Source: Gammaproteobacteria bacterium | GTDB taxonomy: Bacteria; Pseudomonadota; Gammaproteobacteria; Chromatiales; Chromatiaceae | Direction of reading: 5' to 3' | Assembly: GCA_020445405.1 (NCBI GenBank) | Contig: JAGRGQ010000025.1 | Coordinates: 1-49,605 of the forward strand | Length of the DNA: 49,605 nucleotides | In this document: positions 15,594 through 24,972 of the stretch, piece after piece | Layout: each line of letters starts with the position of its first letter | How positions within the stretch are numbered: the first letter of the stretch is position 1 | The notes under the pieces: generated by a model | The model's input: the letters and a program-made list of their open reading frames with translations, nothing else | Told to the model about the DNA's origin: nothing | The model's database searches: none | Position numbers and translations under genes: made by a program

Positions 15594-15947
15594 TCAATAC
15601 TCATCCGCCCGTCTGGCGTCGCCGTAGACTTTGGCCGCCGGATAGCGCTGTTCGTTGATCGCCAGCTTCCGGTTGGCGGCTGCGACCAGATCGATATTCA
15701 GGCGCTCACCGATGCGAATCAGGTAGATTAGAATATCCGCCAGCTCCAACGCCACCTGCTCCTTTTTCGCGGTTGGAAGGTCTTCGCTTTGCGCTTCGCT
15801 CAGCCATTGAAAATGCTCCACCAGTTCAGCGCATTCGGCGATCATTGCCATGGAGAGGTTCTTGGGGGAGTGAAACTGCTCCCAGTTGCGTTCCCGGGCA
15901 AAATCTTTCAATCGTCGATTCAGCTCGTCCAGGCTGTCCTGCTGCAT
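15594..15947 (-). CDS. MazG-like nucleotide pyrophosphohydrolase
   Basis: A small all-alpha NTP pyrophosphatase of the MazG/RS21-C6 type, cleaving (d)NTPs to monophosphate and PPi as house-cleaning. I start at ATG 15947 (MQQDSLDELNRRL, 117 residues), with GGAGAAT upstream; an earlier in-frame ATG would run into argH. The metal-binding motif EExxE is seen as AECAELVEHFQW and the second as LELADILIYLIRIGERLNIDL, typical of the dimeric family. It begins 16 bp after the argH stop and is probably co-transcribed with it. Confidence 0.9.
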   Translation of the reverse strand: MQQDSLDELNRRLKDFARERNWEQFHSPKNLSMAMIAECAELVEHFQWLSEAQSEDLPTAKKEQVALELADILIYLIRIGERLNIDLVAAANRKLAINEQRYPAAKVYGDARRADEY

Positions 15948-15963
15948 ATTCGATTCTCCGCGG

Positions 15964-17349
15964 CTATTGCTCAGAAAGCCGCACGCGGGCGCGCTCAATC
16001 GCTGCCCTTACCTGGTCCGGCGCGGTTCCTCCAACGTGGTTGCGGGCAGCAACCGACCCCTCCAGCGTCAGTATTTCGAAAACCTCTTTTCCGATCTCCG
16101 GGGAAAAAGCCTGCAGCTCCTGCAGTGAGAGATCCGACAGTTCGCACGCTTTTTCAACGCAGTGCGAAACCGCCCTACCGACGATTTCATGGGCGTCGCG
16201 GAAGGGCGTGCCCTGGCGCACCAGGTAGTCCGCCAGATCGGTGGCGGTGGCAAAACCCTTCGTCGCCGCGGTGCGCATGTTATCCCGCCGGCAGCTGATT
16301 GCGGGGATCATGTCCGCAAAGATTCTGAGTGAACCCTTGACGTTGTCGACACTGTCGAACAGCGGCTCCTTATCTTCCTGATTATCTTTGTTGTAGGCCA
16401 GAGGTTGACCCTTCATCAGCGTCAGCAGACTGATGAGGTGGCCGAATATGCGTCCGCTCTTGCCGCGGATGAGCTCCGGCACATCGGGGTTTTTCTTCTG
16501 CGGCATAATGGAGGATCCGGTACAAAAGCTGTCGGACAGCTCGATGAACGCAAACTGCGCCGACGACCAGATAATGAGCTCCTCTGACATGCGTGAAAGG
16601 TGCATCATGATGAGCGCCGCTGCGGCGCTGAACTCGATGGCAAAATCACGGTCGCTGACTGAGTCCAGGGAGTTCTCCGACGGGCGCTCGAAGCCGAGCA
16701 GCCTGGCACTGTAATGGCGGTCGATCGGATAGCTGGTTCCGGCCAGCGCGGCCGCGCCCAGCGGCATGACATTCATGCGCCGGCTGCAGTCGGCAAGCCG
16801 TTCGCGGTCGCGTTCCAGCATCTCGAACCAGGCCATCATGTGGTGCCCGAAAGTGATCGGCTGGGCGGTTTGCAGGTGAGTGAAACCCGGCATTATGGTA
16901 TCCGCCTCTTTCAGGGCGATGTCGAGCAGCGCGTGTTGAAGTTTCAGCACGCCCTGCCTGATCTCCACTATTTCGTCGCGCAGCCAGAGTCGGATATCGG
17001 TGGCCACCTGATCATTGCGCGAGCGTCCGGTGTGCAATTTTTTTCCTGCGTAACCGATCTCGTCGGTCAGTGCGGATTCGATGTTCATGTGCACATCCTC
17101 CAGTTTCACCGACCACTCGAACCCGTCCGCCTCGATACGTTGCTGGATCTTTGTCAAGCCGTTGACGATGGCGTCCCGCTCCTGCTCGCTGAGAATTCCC
17201 GCCCGGGCCAGCATACGGGCATGGGCGATGGAGCCGGCAATATCGTAACGGTAGAGGCGCCGGTCGAACTCCACAGAGGCGGTGAAAGCCTCGACGAAAG
17301 CGTCGGTCGGTTGGCTGAAGCGGCCCGACCAGAGTTTTTTGTCACTCAT
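15964..17349 (-). CDS. argH: ArgH, argininosuccinate lyase
   Basis: The last step of arginine synthesis: argininosuccinate to arginine and fumarate, by the homotetrameric fumarase/aspartase superfamily. I start at ATG 17349 ([11 protein letters not shown]), the family N-terminus, with AGGA about 10 bases upstream; the frame extends upstream without similarity. The 461 residues are normal. Motifs: HTGRSRNDQ (106-114), [10 protein letters not shown] with catalytic His158, and the signature [12 protein letters not shown] (278-289) carrying the flexible-loop serine. It is divergent from the algZ-type kinase gene, as in Pseudomonas (argH next to fimS/algR). Confidence 0.97.
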   Translation of the reverse strand: MSDKKLWSGRFSQPTDAFVEAFTASVEFDRRLYRYDIAGSIAHARMLARAGILSEQERDAIVNGLTKIQQRIEADGFEWSVKLEDVHMNIESALTDEIGYAGKKLHTGRSRNDQVATDIRLWLRDEIVEIRQGVLKLQHALLDIALKEADTIMPGFTHLQTAQPITFGHHMMAWFEMLERDRERLADCSRRMNVMPLGAAALAGTSYPIDRHYSARLLGFERPSENSLDSVSDRDFAIEFSAAAALIMMHLSRMSEELIIWSSAQFAFIELSDSFCTGSSIMPQKKNPDVPELIRGKSGRIFGHLISLLTLMKGQPLAYNKDNQEDKEPLFDSVDNVKGSLRIFADMIPAISCRRDNMRTAATKGFATATDLADYLVRQGTPFRDAHEIVGRAVSHCVEKACELSDLSLQELQAFSPEIGKEVFEILTLEGSVAARNHVGGTAPDQVRAAIERARVRLSEQ

Positions 17350-17581
17350 CGAAAACTGTTCCTGGGGTGATTGGCCCGTAGGGGCCGCCAATATCCTGCG
17401 CACCGTCGCGGAACCGGTTGCCGTCAATGATTCCCAATAGGGGCGGACAACCGGGGCGCTCGCAAAAACACAAGCGGACACGCTATATTTCGTTAAAGGT
17501 AAAAGTTCCGTTGTCCGTTATCCTAAGCAGTGCGATACGGGTCGCTCATCTTAAAGAATTGTATCAGGATTCCACCGAACT

Positions 17582-18640
17582 ATGACGCAAGCGGAAACAG
17601 GCGCCGTCAGGGAGAGTCAAAGCGGCTCGTTCCTGCCCAATTTCTGCAGCATAAGGGTGGTGTTCGCGCTGGTCATCACAGCTGAATTATTGGCGCTTCT
17701 GCTCACTCTTGCCGGCGTCCAGTCGCTGAATGGTTTCACCAACGAGCTGAGCATGCGCTCATTGATGATGCAATGGATCGCCCTTGTCGGAATCACGCTG
17801 CTCTGTCTGGTACGCCCCCGGCTGGCACGGCTGAGCAGTGCAATCGCAGGTATGGCGGCCTGGGTCCTGATACTGTGCGTGAGTCTGATAACAGCACTCG
17901 GGGCGCTCTGGTTGTTACATGAACCGTTAACCTCTTCCCGGGGTCTGGCACTGTTGGTGGAGAGCCTGGGAATCAGCGCCATCGTGACGGCACTGCTGCT
18001 TCGATACCTTTACATGCAGCATCTCTGGCGCGGCCAGGTGGAGGCGGAGTCGGAGGCCAGATTTCAAGCCCTGCAGTCGCGCATACGCCCTCATTTTCTG
18101 TTTAACAGCATGAATACTATAGCCAACCTTACCCGCGCCGACCCGCTGTTGGCAGAGGAGGTGGTGCAGGACTTGTCCGATCTGTTCCGTGCCAGCCTGT
18201 CCGACAGCCGGCGTCGCTCGACCCTCGGTGACGAGCTGGAACTGGTGCGCGGCTATTTGCGTATCGAGGGCCAACGCCTTGGCAGCCGGCTGCGGGTGGT
18301 ATGGGATCTGGAGGAGTTGCCCGAGCAGGCGGTGCTGCCGTCGCTGATACTGCAACCGCTGTTGGAGAATGCCGTGTACCACGGTATTGAAACCTCCTCC
18401 GAGCCCGGTACCATTCAAGTGACCGGGCGTTATCGCCGCAATAAAGTGAACATCAGCATTCGCAATTCGCTGCCGCGCGCGGAAACCATGGAAGTGCGCC
18501 GGCAGGGCAATGCGATGGCCCTGGAGAATACACGTCAGCGGCTACAGGGCTTTTTCCATGACGAATCCCAGTTGACAATCGGCGAAGTGGACGGCGAGTA
18601 TCAGGTTAGGGTGGTGTTCCCCTATCCCTGGATTCCATGA
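17582..18640 (+). CDS. algZ: AlgZ/FimS-type sensor histidine kinase (LytS-like His_kinase family)
   Basis: A membrane kinase of 352 residues, partner of the LytTR-type regulator that follows. Four membrane segments are seen in the first 145 residues (about 25-47, 60-78, 88-112, 121-143), followed by the cytoplasmic His_kinase domain with QSRIRPHFLFNSMNTIANL (phospho-acceptor His171). The ATP-binding domain contains LPSLILQPLLENAVYHGI and lacks the usual G2-box pattern, as in AlgZ/LytS. It begins on the strand opposite argH and precedes algR by 134 bp. In Pseudomonas this pair governs alginate and twitching motility; the target here is unknown. The gene symbol is by synteny. Confidence 0.9.
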   Translation: MTQAETGAVRESQSGSFLPNFCSIRVVFALVITAELLALLLTLAGVQSLNGFTNELSMRSLMMQWIALVGITLLCLVRPRLARLSSAIAGMAAWVLILCVSLITALGALWLLHEPLTSSRGLALLVESLGISAIVTALLLRYLYMQHLWRGQVEAESEARFQALQSRIRPHFLFNSMNTIANLTRADPLLAEEVVQDLSDLFRASLSDSRRRSTLGDELELVRGYLRIEGQRLGSRLRVVWDLEELPEQAVLPSLILQPLLENAVYHGIETSSEPGTIQVTGRYRRNKVNISIRNSLPRAETMEVRRQGNAMALENTRQRLQGFFHDESQLTIGEVDGEYQVRVVFPYPWIP

Positions 18641-18774
18641 GCCCGGAATTCTAAGTCGATGGTTATGTCCTGCACCATTTGCCATGCAAACAGAAGTGTT
18701 GTCGGTTTTGGCGCATTGTACAGACAACGCTCCACCACTGGCCCAATGGGGGCCATCCGAGAGTTCCGGCAGCA

Positions 18775-19509
18775 ATGAACATACTGATTGTGGATGACGA
18801 ATCACCCGCACGCGATCGTTTGCGGGGATTGATCGAGGAGATGGGCGCCCCTTATGCCGTTGCCGGCGAGGCGGCCAATGGTGTGCAGGCGCTGCAACTG
18901 TGTTGCCGGCTCGATGTGGATCTGGTGCTGATGGATATCCGCATGCCCGAAATGGACGGCATCGAAGCAGCTGCAAAACTCGCCGCTTTGGAGCTGCCCC
19001 CCGCAGTGATCTTCGTTACCGCTTTCGAGGAGCATGCACTCGAGGCATTCCAGGGGAACGCTGTGGATTATCTGCTCAAACCAATCCGCCGGCAGAGACT
19101 GGAGCATTCGCTGATGCGCGCCGCGGTACCCACGCGCGCGCAACTGCGGTCATTGCGGCAACAGCCGGAGATTCCCACCCATATCTGCACCAATTATCGC
19201 GGCGGGATCAAACGCATTGCGATTCACGATGTCATTTTATTGCGTGCCGATCAGAAGTACGTCACCGCGATCAGCTGCGACGGCGAAGCACTGCTGGAGG
19301 AGTCACTGAGGTCCCTGGAAGAGCGCTTCAAGGATGTGTTCTTCCGGATCCATCGCAATGCACTGGTTGCGCGGGCGCGCTTGATAGGAGTTGTAAAGCA
19401 GAGCGATGGCCGCTGCCTGGCGAAGCTGGCCGATAGCCACGAACAGCCGGAAATAAGCCGTCGTCATCTTCCCCGAATCCGGCGATGGCTGAGACAGGGC
19501 AGCCGGTAA
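18775..19509 (+). CDS. algR: AlgR-type LytTR response regulator
   Basis: The 244 residues comprise a receiver domain (1-120: acidic pocket Asp8/Asp9, phospho-acceptor Asp54 in LVLMDIRMPEMDG, Thr in FVTAFEEHALEAF, Lys in DYLLKPI) and a LytTR DNA-binding domain (about 142-242: YRGGIKRIAIHDVILLRADQKYVTA, FFRIHRNALVARARL). The start is the ATG at 18775 because the receiver begins there (MNILIVDDE); the frame extends further upstream without homology. It follows the kinase gene and normally leads straight to hemC. Here about 1.2 kb with a SLOG-type gene on the other strand intervenes. Confidence 0.94.
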   Translation: MNILIVDDESPARDRLRGLIEEMGAPYAVAGEAANGVQALQLCCRLDVDLVLMDIRMPEMDGIEAAAKLAALELPPAVIFVTAFEEHALEAFQGNAVDYLLKPIRRQRLEHSLMRAAVPTRAQLRSLRQQPEIPTHICTNYRGGIKRIAIHDVILLRADQKYVTAISCDGEALLEESLRSLEERFKDVFFRIHRNALVARARLIGVVKQSDGRCLAKLADSHEQPEISRRHLPRIRRWLRQGSR

Positions 19510-19783
19510 CAGCGCGTTTTCCCGCTATAGCCACAAGGGTCTCAACCGCAATGGGACGAACCGAGGACACTCCCCTGAATTCGGGAGAAACGGCAATCAA
19601 GCGCATTTCCCGGGATCAAATGTTGTAAATGCGGCAACTGGGAAACAGCGAGGTTCGATCCGGGCCGGTGTCTGTCTGGGTTCAGCTGACTATTGGCGCG
19701 AGCCTGCCGCGGGTCTGTGCACCCGTCTGGTCCGGCATCGCGATACCGCACTTATACGCGTGCGGCCGGCTGCAATGCGGAGC

Positions 19784-20272
19784 CTAATCTGATCGTATTG
19801 TATTGGACAGCAGCGACGCCAGCACCGCGAAGGCGTAGGGGTATGCTTTAGGCTCCCCGCTGGCACGGGGGCCGGCTACATTGAGCCTGGAGATGCTTTC
19901 GTGCAGAACGAAATCCAGTATCCGCACGGCTGCATGGTGTTCAGGGATTCTGCTGCCATCGATCGACAGATAGGGTTTGTTCCACGCCTTGCAGAATTCC
20001 AGGGTGCGCGCCGTGCCACCATGCAGTTTGCCGAAATAGATGATCAGCGTGGCATCGCTGTCGGCAACATTCTGCTCGGTGCGTTGCAGATAATCTCCTC
20101 CCGGAAGTTCCCGCAGCGGATAATTGTCGGGGATCCTGCCATCTTCCGCCTTGCGCCCTTCCGGACACCAGCCCCCGGCCGGGGTTCCCATAGTCAACGC
20201 GGCATCCAACGCGGCGCGGTCAACACCGGTCTGGCCACCGGATAAAATTGTAATCACTGGAACCAATCTCAT
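19784..20272 (-). CDS. SLOG-fold protein (putative molybdenum carrier family)
   Basis: A 162-residue protein of the family annotated as putative molybdenum carrier (PF12694), part of the SLOG superfamily that includes DprA and LOG. The nucleotide-binding motif ILSGGQTGVDRAALDAAL lies near the start, then GWCPEGRKAEDG, a TEQNVADSDATLIIYFG strand and GGTARTLEFCKAWNKPYLSID. I start at ATG 20272 (GGGGAATT upstream), where the homology starts; the upstream frame is noncoding in character. The biochemical role is unknown: ligand binding of a nucleotide derivative is the family expectation. It faces algR and hemC on the opposite strand, in an otherwise conserved algR-hemC junction. Confidence 0.85.
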   Translation of the reverse strand: MRLVPVITILSGGQTGVDRAALDAALTMGTPAGGWCPEGRKAEDGRIPDNYPLRELPGGDYLQRTEQNVADSDATLIIYFGKLHGGTARTLEFCKAWNKPYLSIDGSRIPEHHAAVRILDFVLHESISRLNVAGPRASGEPKAYPYAFAVLASLLSNTIRSD

Positions 20273-20685
20273 AATTCCCCGCGGCCGTGGCGGATTTGAT
20301 TCATGGCGCAACGCGGCGAGCGTAGTGCAGCCGATGCTACAGCAGCGGGCCGCATCAAAGCCAGCAGCCGAAAGCGTGTGGTCCCCATGGGGTTGCGTCC
20401 GAAATGCGTTCAGGCTGCGTTGCGCCGCCTGCCAGTACGGTGTGTACCATCCCCTGCGGGCACGCATTTCGGACAGCAATGCGCTTCGCGGGGGATTATA
20501 AGGCAGGTTTCAGCCGCACTCCCTTGTTGGATCGCTTCAGGTGTGAGTGCCTGGTTCTGGGATTATCGCGCGTTAGCGGATCCCGCCAATCTCAGATGGG
20601 TGGAACAGGGCATCTTTGCAGCGGTTGATTTGCCAGCATCCGGGATAGGCTTTAGCATGCGCCTTTTCGGTAGAGACAAGCACCC
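20273..20685. other. Intergenic region upstream of hemC with inverted repeat
   Basis: This 413 bp stretch lies between the divergent SLOG gene and hemC. It must contain the hemC promoter. GTCCGAAATGCG (20397-20408) and its exact complement CGCATTTCGGAC (20463-20474) form a 12-base inverted repeat around a 54-base spacer. I see no gene in it on either strand. Confidence 0.5.
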
Positions 20686-21615
20686 ATGTCGGCACAGAAG
20701 ATTCGTATAGCCACCCGTAAATCCCCGCTGGCAATGTGGCAGGCCGAGCACGTATCCAGCCTGCTGCGGAAGGCGCACTCCGGCCTGGAGGTGGAGCTGG
20801 TGGGGATGAGTACTCAGGGGGATAAGATTCTGGATGCGCCGCTGGCGAAGATCGGCGGGAAGGGGCTGTTCGTAAAGGAGCTGGAGCAGGGAATCCTCGA
20901 AGGACGCGCGGATATCGCGGTTCATTCGATGAAGGATGTTCCGGTGGAGCTGCCCGAGGGTCTGCATCTGGGGGTTATACTGGAACGTGAAGATCCGCGC
21001 GACGCCTTCGTTTCGAGTCGTTACAAGAGCCTGGACGATTTGCCGAAGGGTGCAGTGGTCGGCACCTCCAGCCTGCGCCGTCAGTGCCAGATTTCCGAGC
21101 AGCGGCCCGATGTAAAGATTAAATCGTTGCGCGGCAACGTGAATACCCGCTTGAAAAAGCTGGACGACGGCAGGTTCGACGCCATCATTCTGGCTTCCGC
21201 CGGACTCAAGCGTCTCGGTTTCAAAAGCCGGATCACTTCGATGCTGGAGCCGGAACGGAGTCTGCCCGCGATAGGACAAGGCGCGATCGGTATAGAGTCA
21301 CGCACCGACGATGAAAGGGTCAACGCCCTTATCGCGCCACTGCACGATCTGGAAACCGCCCTCTGCATTATTGCGGAACGCGCCATGAACAGCCGTCTGT
21401 TGGGCGGTTGTCAGGTACCTATAGCCGGTTACGCGCTGATAAATCACAATAAGATTTACCTGCGCGGCCTGGTGGGTGAGCCCGATGGGAGCCGGATCAT
21501 TCGCAGTGAGAGAAGTGCGCCGGCGGCCGAGGCGGAAGCACTTGGCATATCGCTTGCCGAGGATCTGCTCGGACAGGGCGCCGATAAGGTACTAATGCAT
21601 CTGTACCAGGATTGA
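20686..21615 (+). CDS. hemC: HemC, porphobilinogen deaminase
   Basis: HemC joins four porphobilinogens into hydroxymethylbilane. The 309 residues are standard. It starts [19 protein letters not shown]. The catalytic Asp lies in VHSMKDVP, the Arg-rich substrate-binding segment in [10 protein letters not shown]. The dipyrromethane cofactor is attached through Cys242 in [13 protein letters not shown], the same number as in E. coli. It heads hemC-hemD-hemX-hemY on the plus strand, with close spacing to hemD (6 bp). Confidence 0.98.
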   Translation: MSAQKIRIATRKSPLAMWQAEHVSSLLRKAHSGLEVELVGMSTQGDKILDAPLAKIGGKGLFVKELEQGILEGRADIAVHSMKDVPVELPEGLHLGVILEREDPRDAFVSSRYKSLDDLPKGAVVGTSSLRRQCQISEQRPDVKIKSLRGNVNTRLKKLDDGRFDAIILASAGLKRLGFKSRITSMLEPERSLPAIGQGAIGIESRTDDERVNALIAPLHDLETALCIIAERAMNSRLLGGCQVPIAGYALINHNKIYLRGLVGEPDGSRIIRSERSAPAAEAEALGISLAEDLLGQGADKVLMHLYQD

Positions 21616-21621
21616 TCCACT

Positions 21622-22404
21622 TTGATTCCACTGGATTGCAATCTCGCCGGTACAGGGGTGCTGGTAACCCGTGCAGCGCATCAGGCCGAAGGGCTCTGCA
21701 GATTGATTACGGAATTGGGTGGGCGCCCACTGCGTTTTCCGACCATTGAAATTTCGGCACCGGAGCAGACCGAAAAGCTGTACAACGTTCTGACGCATAT
21801 CGAAACCTATGATATGGCGATATTCATCAGCGTGAATGCGGTTGCATGGGGGCTGAAACTGCTGGCCAGAGGGCGCCTGCCCGCCGGAGTCAGGACCGCG
21901 GCAGTCGGACTGTCGACAGCGCGGGCTCTGGCAGAAGCGGGGCAGGCTGTCGCTGTGGTGCCGAAACAGGGTTTCGACAGCGAGGCATTGCTGGCCGCAC
22001 CGGAAATGAGCGCGTCCGCCGTGGCGGGCAAAAAGATTCTCATTTTCCGGGGACAGGGTGGCAGGGCGTTACTGGGGAAGACGCTGGCCGAACGGGGGGC
22101 GCTGGTCGAGTATGCGGAAGTCTATCGACGCCGCTGTCCGGAGCATGCAGGTGACTTGAGCCAGGCGGCATGGATCCGGGATCTGGACGTGACGACGGCC
22201 ACCAGCAACACGATCCTGGATAATCTGTTGCTGCTGTTTGGAGACACGCAGCGCGAGTGCCTGCTGGCGACGCCACTGATCGTGATATCGGAACGGATGT
22301 GTGATCACGCCCGGGCGTTGGGTTGGCGTTGGGTGACCCTGGCAGCGGGGCCCGATGACCGCTCTATTGTAGACGCGATCTGTCAATGGAGTGCGAGCAG
22401 ATAG
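21622..22404 (+). CDS. hemD: HemD, uroporphyrinogen-III synthase
   Basis: Cyclises hydroxymethylbilane with inversion of ring D. The family is poorly conserved, but the 260 residues show the expected two-domain pattern. GVLVTRAAHQAEGLCRLITELGGRPLRFPTIEI is at the start, ISVNAVAWGLKLLARGR in the middle, AVGLSTARALAEAG in the linker, and TTATSNTILDNLLLLF near the end, with LIVISERMCDHARALGW. The start is a TTG at 21622, with AGGA about 11 bases before it in the end of hemC; no ATG is available nearby. Its position between hemC and hemX settles the call. Confidence 0.93.
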   Translation: MIPLDCNLAGTGVLVTRAAHQAEGLCRLITELGGRPLRFPTIEISAPEQTEKLYNVLTHIETYDMAIFISVNAVAWGLKLLARGRLPAGVRTAAVGLSTARALAEAGQAVAVVPKQGFDSEALLAAPEMSASAVAGKKILIFRGQGGRALLGKTLAERGALVEYAEVYRRRCPEHAGDLSQAAWIRDLDVTTATSNTILDNLLLLFGDTQRECLLATPLIVISERMCDHARALGWRWVTLAAGPDDRSIVDAICQWSASR

Positions 22405-22479
22405 TGCCAACAGGCCATCGTGTATGGCATGCTCCTGAGTGGAGGGATAGCGGGTGATGGGTTTACTACGAGAAATACG

Positions 22480-23649
22480 ATGAATAGCGCAGACGCGGAA
22501 GTTGAAGAGGCCGAAATTCTGGAGGCGGAGGTGGTCGGAAACCAGCAACCGCCCCGCACCGGCAAATTTACCGGTTTGGCGCTGGTTTTGTCGCTGGCGG
22601 CACTGCTAGCAGCGGCGGGCGGCGCACTGTTCACCTATCAGACACGGGAATCAATGTCGGCGGATCTGGCTGTTCTCAAGATAGCGCTGGAAGGCGCACG
22701 CAATGAGACCGGAGAGTTGAGCCAGCAACTGCGCACAGCCCATACCTCATATCAGGCCCAGGGTCAGCAGCTGGAGGAGCAGAAGCTGGTGCTGACCGAG
22801 CAGCAGAAGGCACTTGCCGCGCACAATCAGTCACTGGCTGATCGCGAGGCGAAACTGGAACAGGAGAGAGTGCGGCTGGAGCAGGCGGGCCGGGAGGTTC
22901 GCGAAGCGATTCAGTCGGTACATCGGCGGATCGGTGGCGACGACAGCCGTTGGTTGGCTGCCGAGGCTGTCTACCTGATGCAGATAGCCAATCACCGGCT
23001 GCAGCTGGAGTGGGATGTCCAGACCGCGATCAAGGCGCTGGAGACGGCGGATGAGCGATTGCGCGAAGGCGCCGATCCCCGCTGGATCCCGATCCGGGAG
23101 TTGCTGGCTTCGGAGATAGGCAGCCTGAAACAGGTGAGCCCGACTGATATCGAGGACCTGGCGGTGAAGTTGTCGGGTCTTGCCGGCGCAGTGAAAAATC
23201 TCAAACTTTTGGGTACCGATCCGGTGGTATCCAGGCCCGCGGTAGCGGCCGGTGCTGATCGGACCCCGGATGAGCGTACGCTTCAGACGCTGCTGAACGA
23301 TGTCTGGGAAGGGTTCAGGTCCATCATGGTGATCCGGCATCATGGGCAGCCGGTCAGTGCGCTGTTACCACCGGACCAGCAGTTACTGGTACAGCAGAAC
23401 TTAATTTTGCAGCTGGAGGCAGCGAGAGTTTCTCTGCTGCGCGGCAACCAGGCGCTGTTCGACTCCAGCCTGCAGAGTGCGGTACAGTTTTTGAACGCAT
23501 ATTTCGATATCGATGACGCAGCCGGTAAATCCTTTCTCAATGAGGTCGGCGTGATTGCCGGGTTCAAAGTACGACCGCAGCTGCCGGATATATCGGCATC
23601 CCTGATCGCGTTGCGCAAGCAGCTTGAAACGGCGGGAGTAAGCCGATGA
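22480..23649 (+). CDS. hemX: HemX-like membrane protein
   Basis: Belongs to the HemX family, which resembles uroporphyrinogen-III C-methyltransferase in annotation but lacks a methyltransferase fold here; its role is unknown. The 389 residues begin at ATG 22480 (MNSADAEVEEAEILEAEV, a short acidic cytoplasmic tail). One membrane segment follows (about 29-52, GLALVLSLAALLAAAGGALFTYQ), then a long coiled coil (about 60-140), and a periplasmic helical domain including LAAEAVYLMQIANHRLQLEWDVQTAIKALETADERL. Its stop overlaps the hemY ATG, so the two are translationally coupled. Confidence 0.92.
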   Translation: MNSADAEVEEAEILEAEVVGNQQPPRTGKFTGLALVLSLAALLAAAGGALFTYQTRESMSADLAVLKIALEGARNETGELSQQLRTAHTSYQAQGQQLEEQKLVLTEQQKALAAHNQSLADREAKLEQERVRLEQAGREVREAIQSVHRRIGGDDSRWLAAEAVYLMQIANHRLQLEWDVQTAIKALETADERLREGADPRWIPIRELLASEIGSLKQVSPTDIEDLAVKLSGLAGAVKNLKLLGTDPVVSRPAVAAGADRTPDERTLQTLLNDVWEGFRSIMVIRHHGQPVSALLPPDQQLLVQQNLILQLEAARVSLLRGNQALFDSSLQSAVQFLNAYFDIDDAAGKSFLNEVGVIAGFKVRPQLPDISASLIALRKQLETAGVSR

Positions 23650-24959
23650 AAACCCTGCTTGCCGCCCTGCTGGTACTGGCAGCGTCGGTTCTGCTCGCTT
23701 TGGCGGTCAAGTCAGACAATGGATATATTCTGATCGGTTACAAGCAGTGGAGCATCGAAGGCAGTCTGGCGTTTTTTATCATCATCGACCTGCTGGTTTT
23801 CGTCGCGCTCTACTTCCTGATAAGGACGCTGTCGCGCCTCTGGTCGATCCCACGGCAGCTTCACGGCTGGCAGGATCACCGATCCCTGGAACGCGCCAGG
23901 CGGGAGCTCAATCGGGGACTGGTGCAACTCTCCGAGGGGCATTGGCAGAGTGCCGAGAAATATCTCGTCAAACATGCGGATCGCTCTGATGCGCCCCTGA
24001 TCAACTATCTGGCGGCTGCACGTTCCGCACAGCAGCAGGGTGCGCATGACAGGCGCGATCACTATCTGCAGCTGGCCCACCAGAGCATGCCGCTGGCGGA
24101 TGTGGCTGTCGGTCTTACCCAGGCAGAGCTGCAACTGGAGCATGAGCAGCTGGAGCAGGCGCTGGCGACACTCAGGCATCTACGCACGATCGCGCCACGC
24201 AATGCCCATGTACTCAGGCTGCTTAAAAAACTTTACGAGCGCATCGGTGACTGGAACGAGTTGAACGCGTTGTTGCCGGAATTGAAAAAGCGACGCGTGT
24301 TAAGCGAGTCCGAGTTGCGGGATCTGGAACTGCAGATGTACCGCAAACTACTTGAAAGTGCCGCATCGAACAGCGACAGCGAAGCGCTGACGGTAACCTG
24401 GAAGAGTTTTCCGCAATCGATCAGGCAGAGTCACTCCCTGGTAAAACTCTATGCGAACTATTTGAAGGAGCGGCAGGCGGATGATGAGGTTGCCCAGCTC
24501 CTGAAGCGGGCAATTGATCAAAATTGGAGCGACGAACTGGTTGAGCTATATGGCCGGGTCGGGGCTGAGGATGCGGCGGGTCAACTGTCGCTGGCAGAAA
24601 AGTGGCTTAAGGATCAACCCAAAAATGCCACTTTGCTGTTGGCGTTGGGGCGGCTGTGCCTGAGGAACCGCTTATGGGGCAAGGCGCGCAGTTATCTCGA
24701 GGCCAGTATAGGCGCCCAGCCGAGTACCCCTGCTTATCGTGAACTTGGAGAGTTACTGGAAAGGATGGGGGAAACGCAGCATGCAATGACCTGCTACAGA
24801 GCCGGCCTGGAACTCTCGAGCGATAGTCCGCTGCCTGAACTTCCGGCATCTCTGATCGGGCAGCATCAGCTTGAAAGTAATCCCGAAGAGGTGATTCCCA
24901 CCGATGTCAACCCACCTCGGCTCGAAGTGGTGGGGGCAGAACCCAAACCGAAAAACTGA
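23646..24959 (+). CDS. hemY: HemY, membrane-anchored TPR protein
   Basis: The proteobacterial HemY (unrelated to protoporphyrinogen oxidase of Gram-positives) is a heme-operon inner-membrane protein with tetratricopeptide repeats. The 437 residues show two membrane segments (about 3-20 and 38-61). The HemY_N region follows (ERARRELNRGLVQLSEGHWQSAEKYLVKHA), then TPR helices to about 400 (for example RLCLRNRLWGKARSYLEASIGAQPSTPAYRELGELLERMGETQHAMTCYRAGLEL) and an acidic Pro-rich tail. It overlaps hemX by four bases. The gene ends 13 bp before a convergent reductase gene. Confidence 0.94.
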   Translation: MKTLLAALLVLAASVLLALAVKSDNGYILIGYKQWSIEGSLAFFIIIDLLVFVALYFLIRTLSRLWSIPRQLHGWQDHRSLERARRELNRGLVQLSEGHWQSAEKYLVKHADRSDAPLINYLAAARSAQQQGAHDRRDHYLQLAHQSMPLADVAVGLTQAELQLEHEQLEQALATLRHLRTIAPRNAHVLRLLKKLYERIGDWNELNALLPELKKRRVLSESELRDLELQMYRKLLESAASNSDSEALTVTWKSFPQSIRQSHSLVKLYANYLKERQADDEVAQLLKRAIDQNWSDELVELYGRVGAEDAAGQLSLAEKWLKDQPKNATLLLALGRLCLRNRLWGKARSYLEASIGAQPSTPAYRELGELLERMGETQHAMTCYRAGLELSSDSPLPELPASLIGQHQLESNPEEVIPTDVNPPRLEVVGAEPKPKN

Positions 24960-24972
24960 GCGGGAGGCCGGG

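Noticed and set aside
16714..17370. Plus-strand open frame of 218 codons antisense to argH
   Set aside because: Shadow of argH; no recognisable domain.
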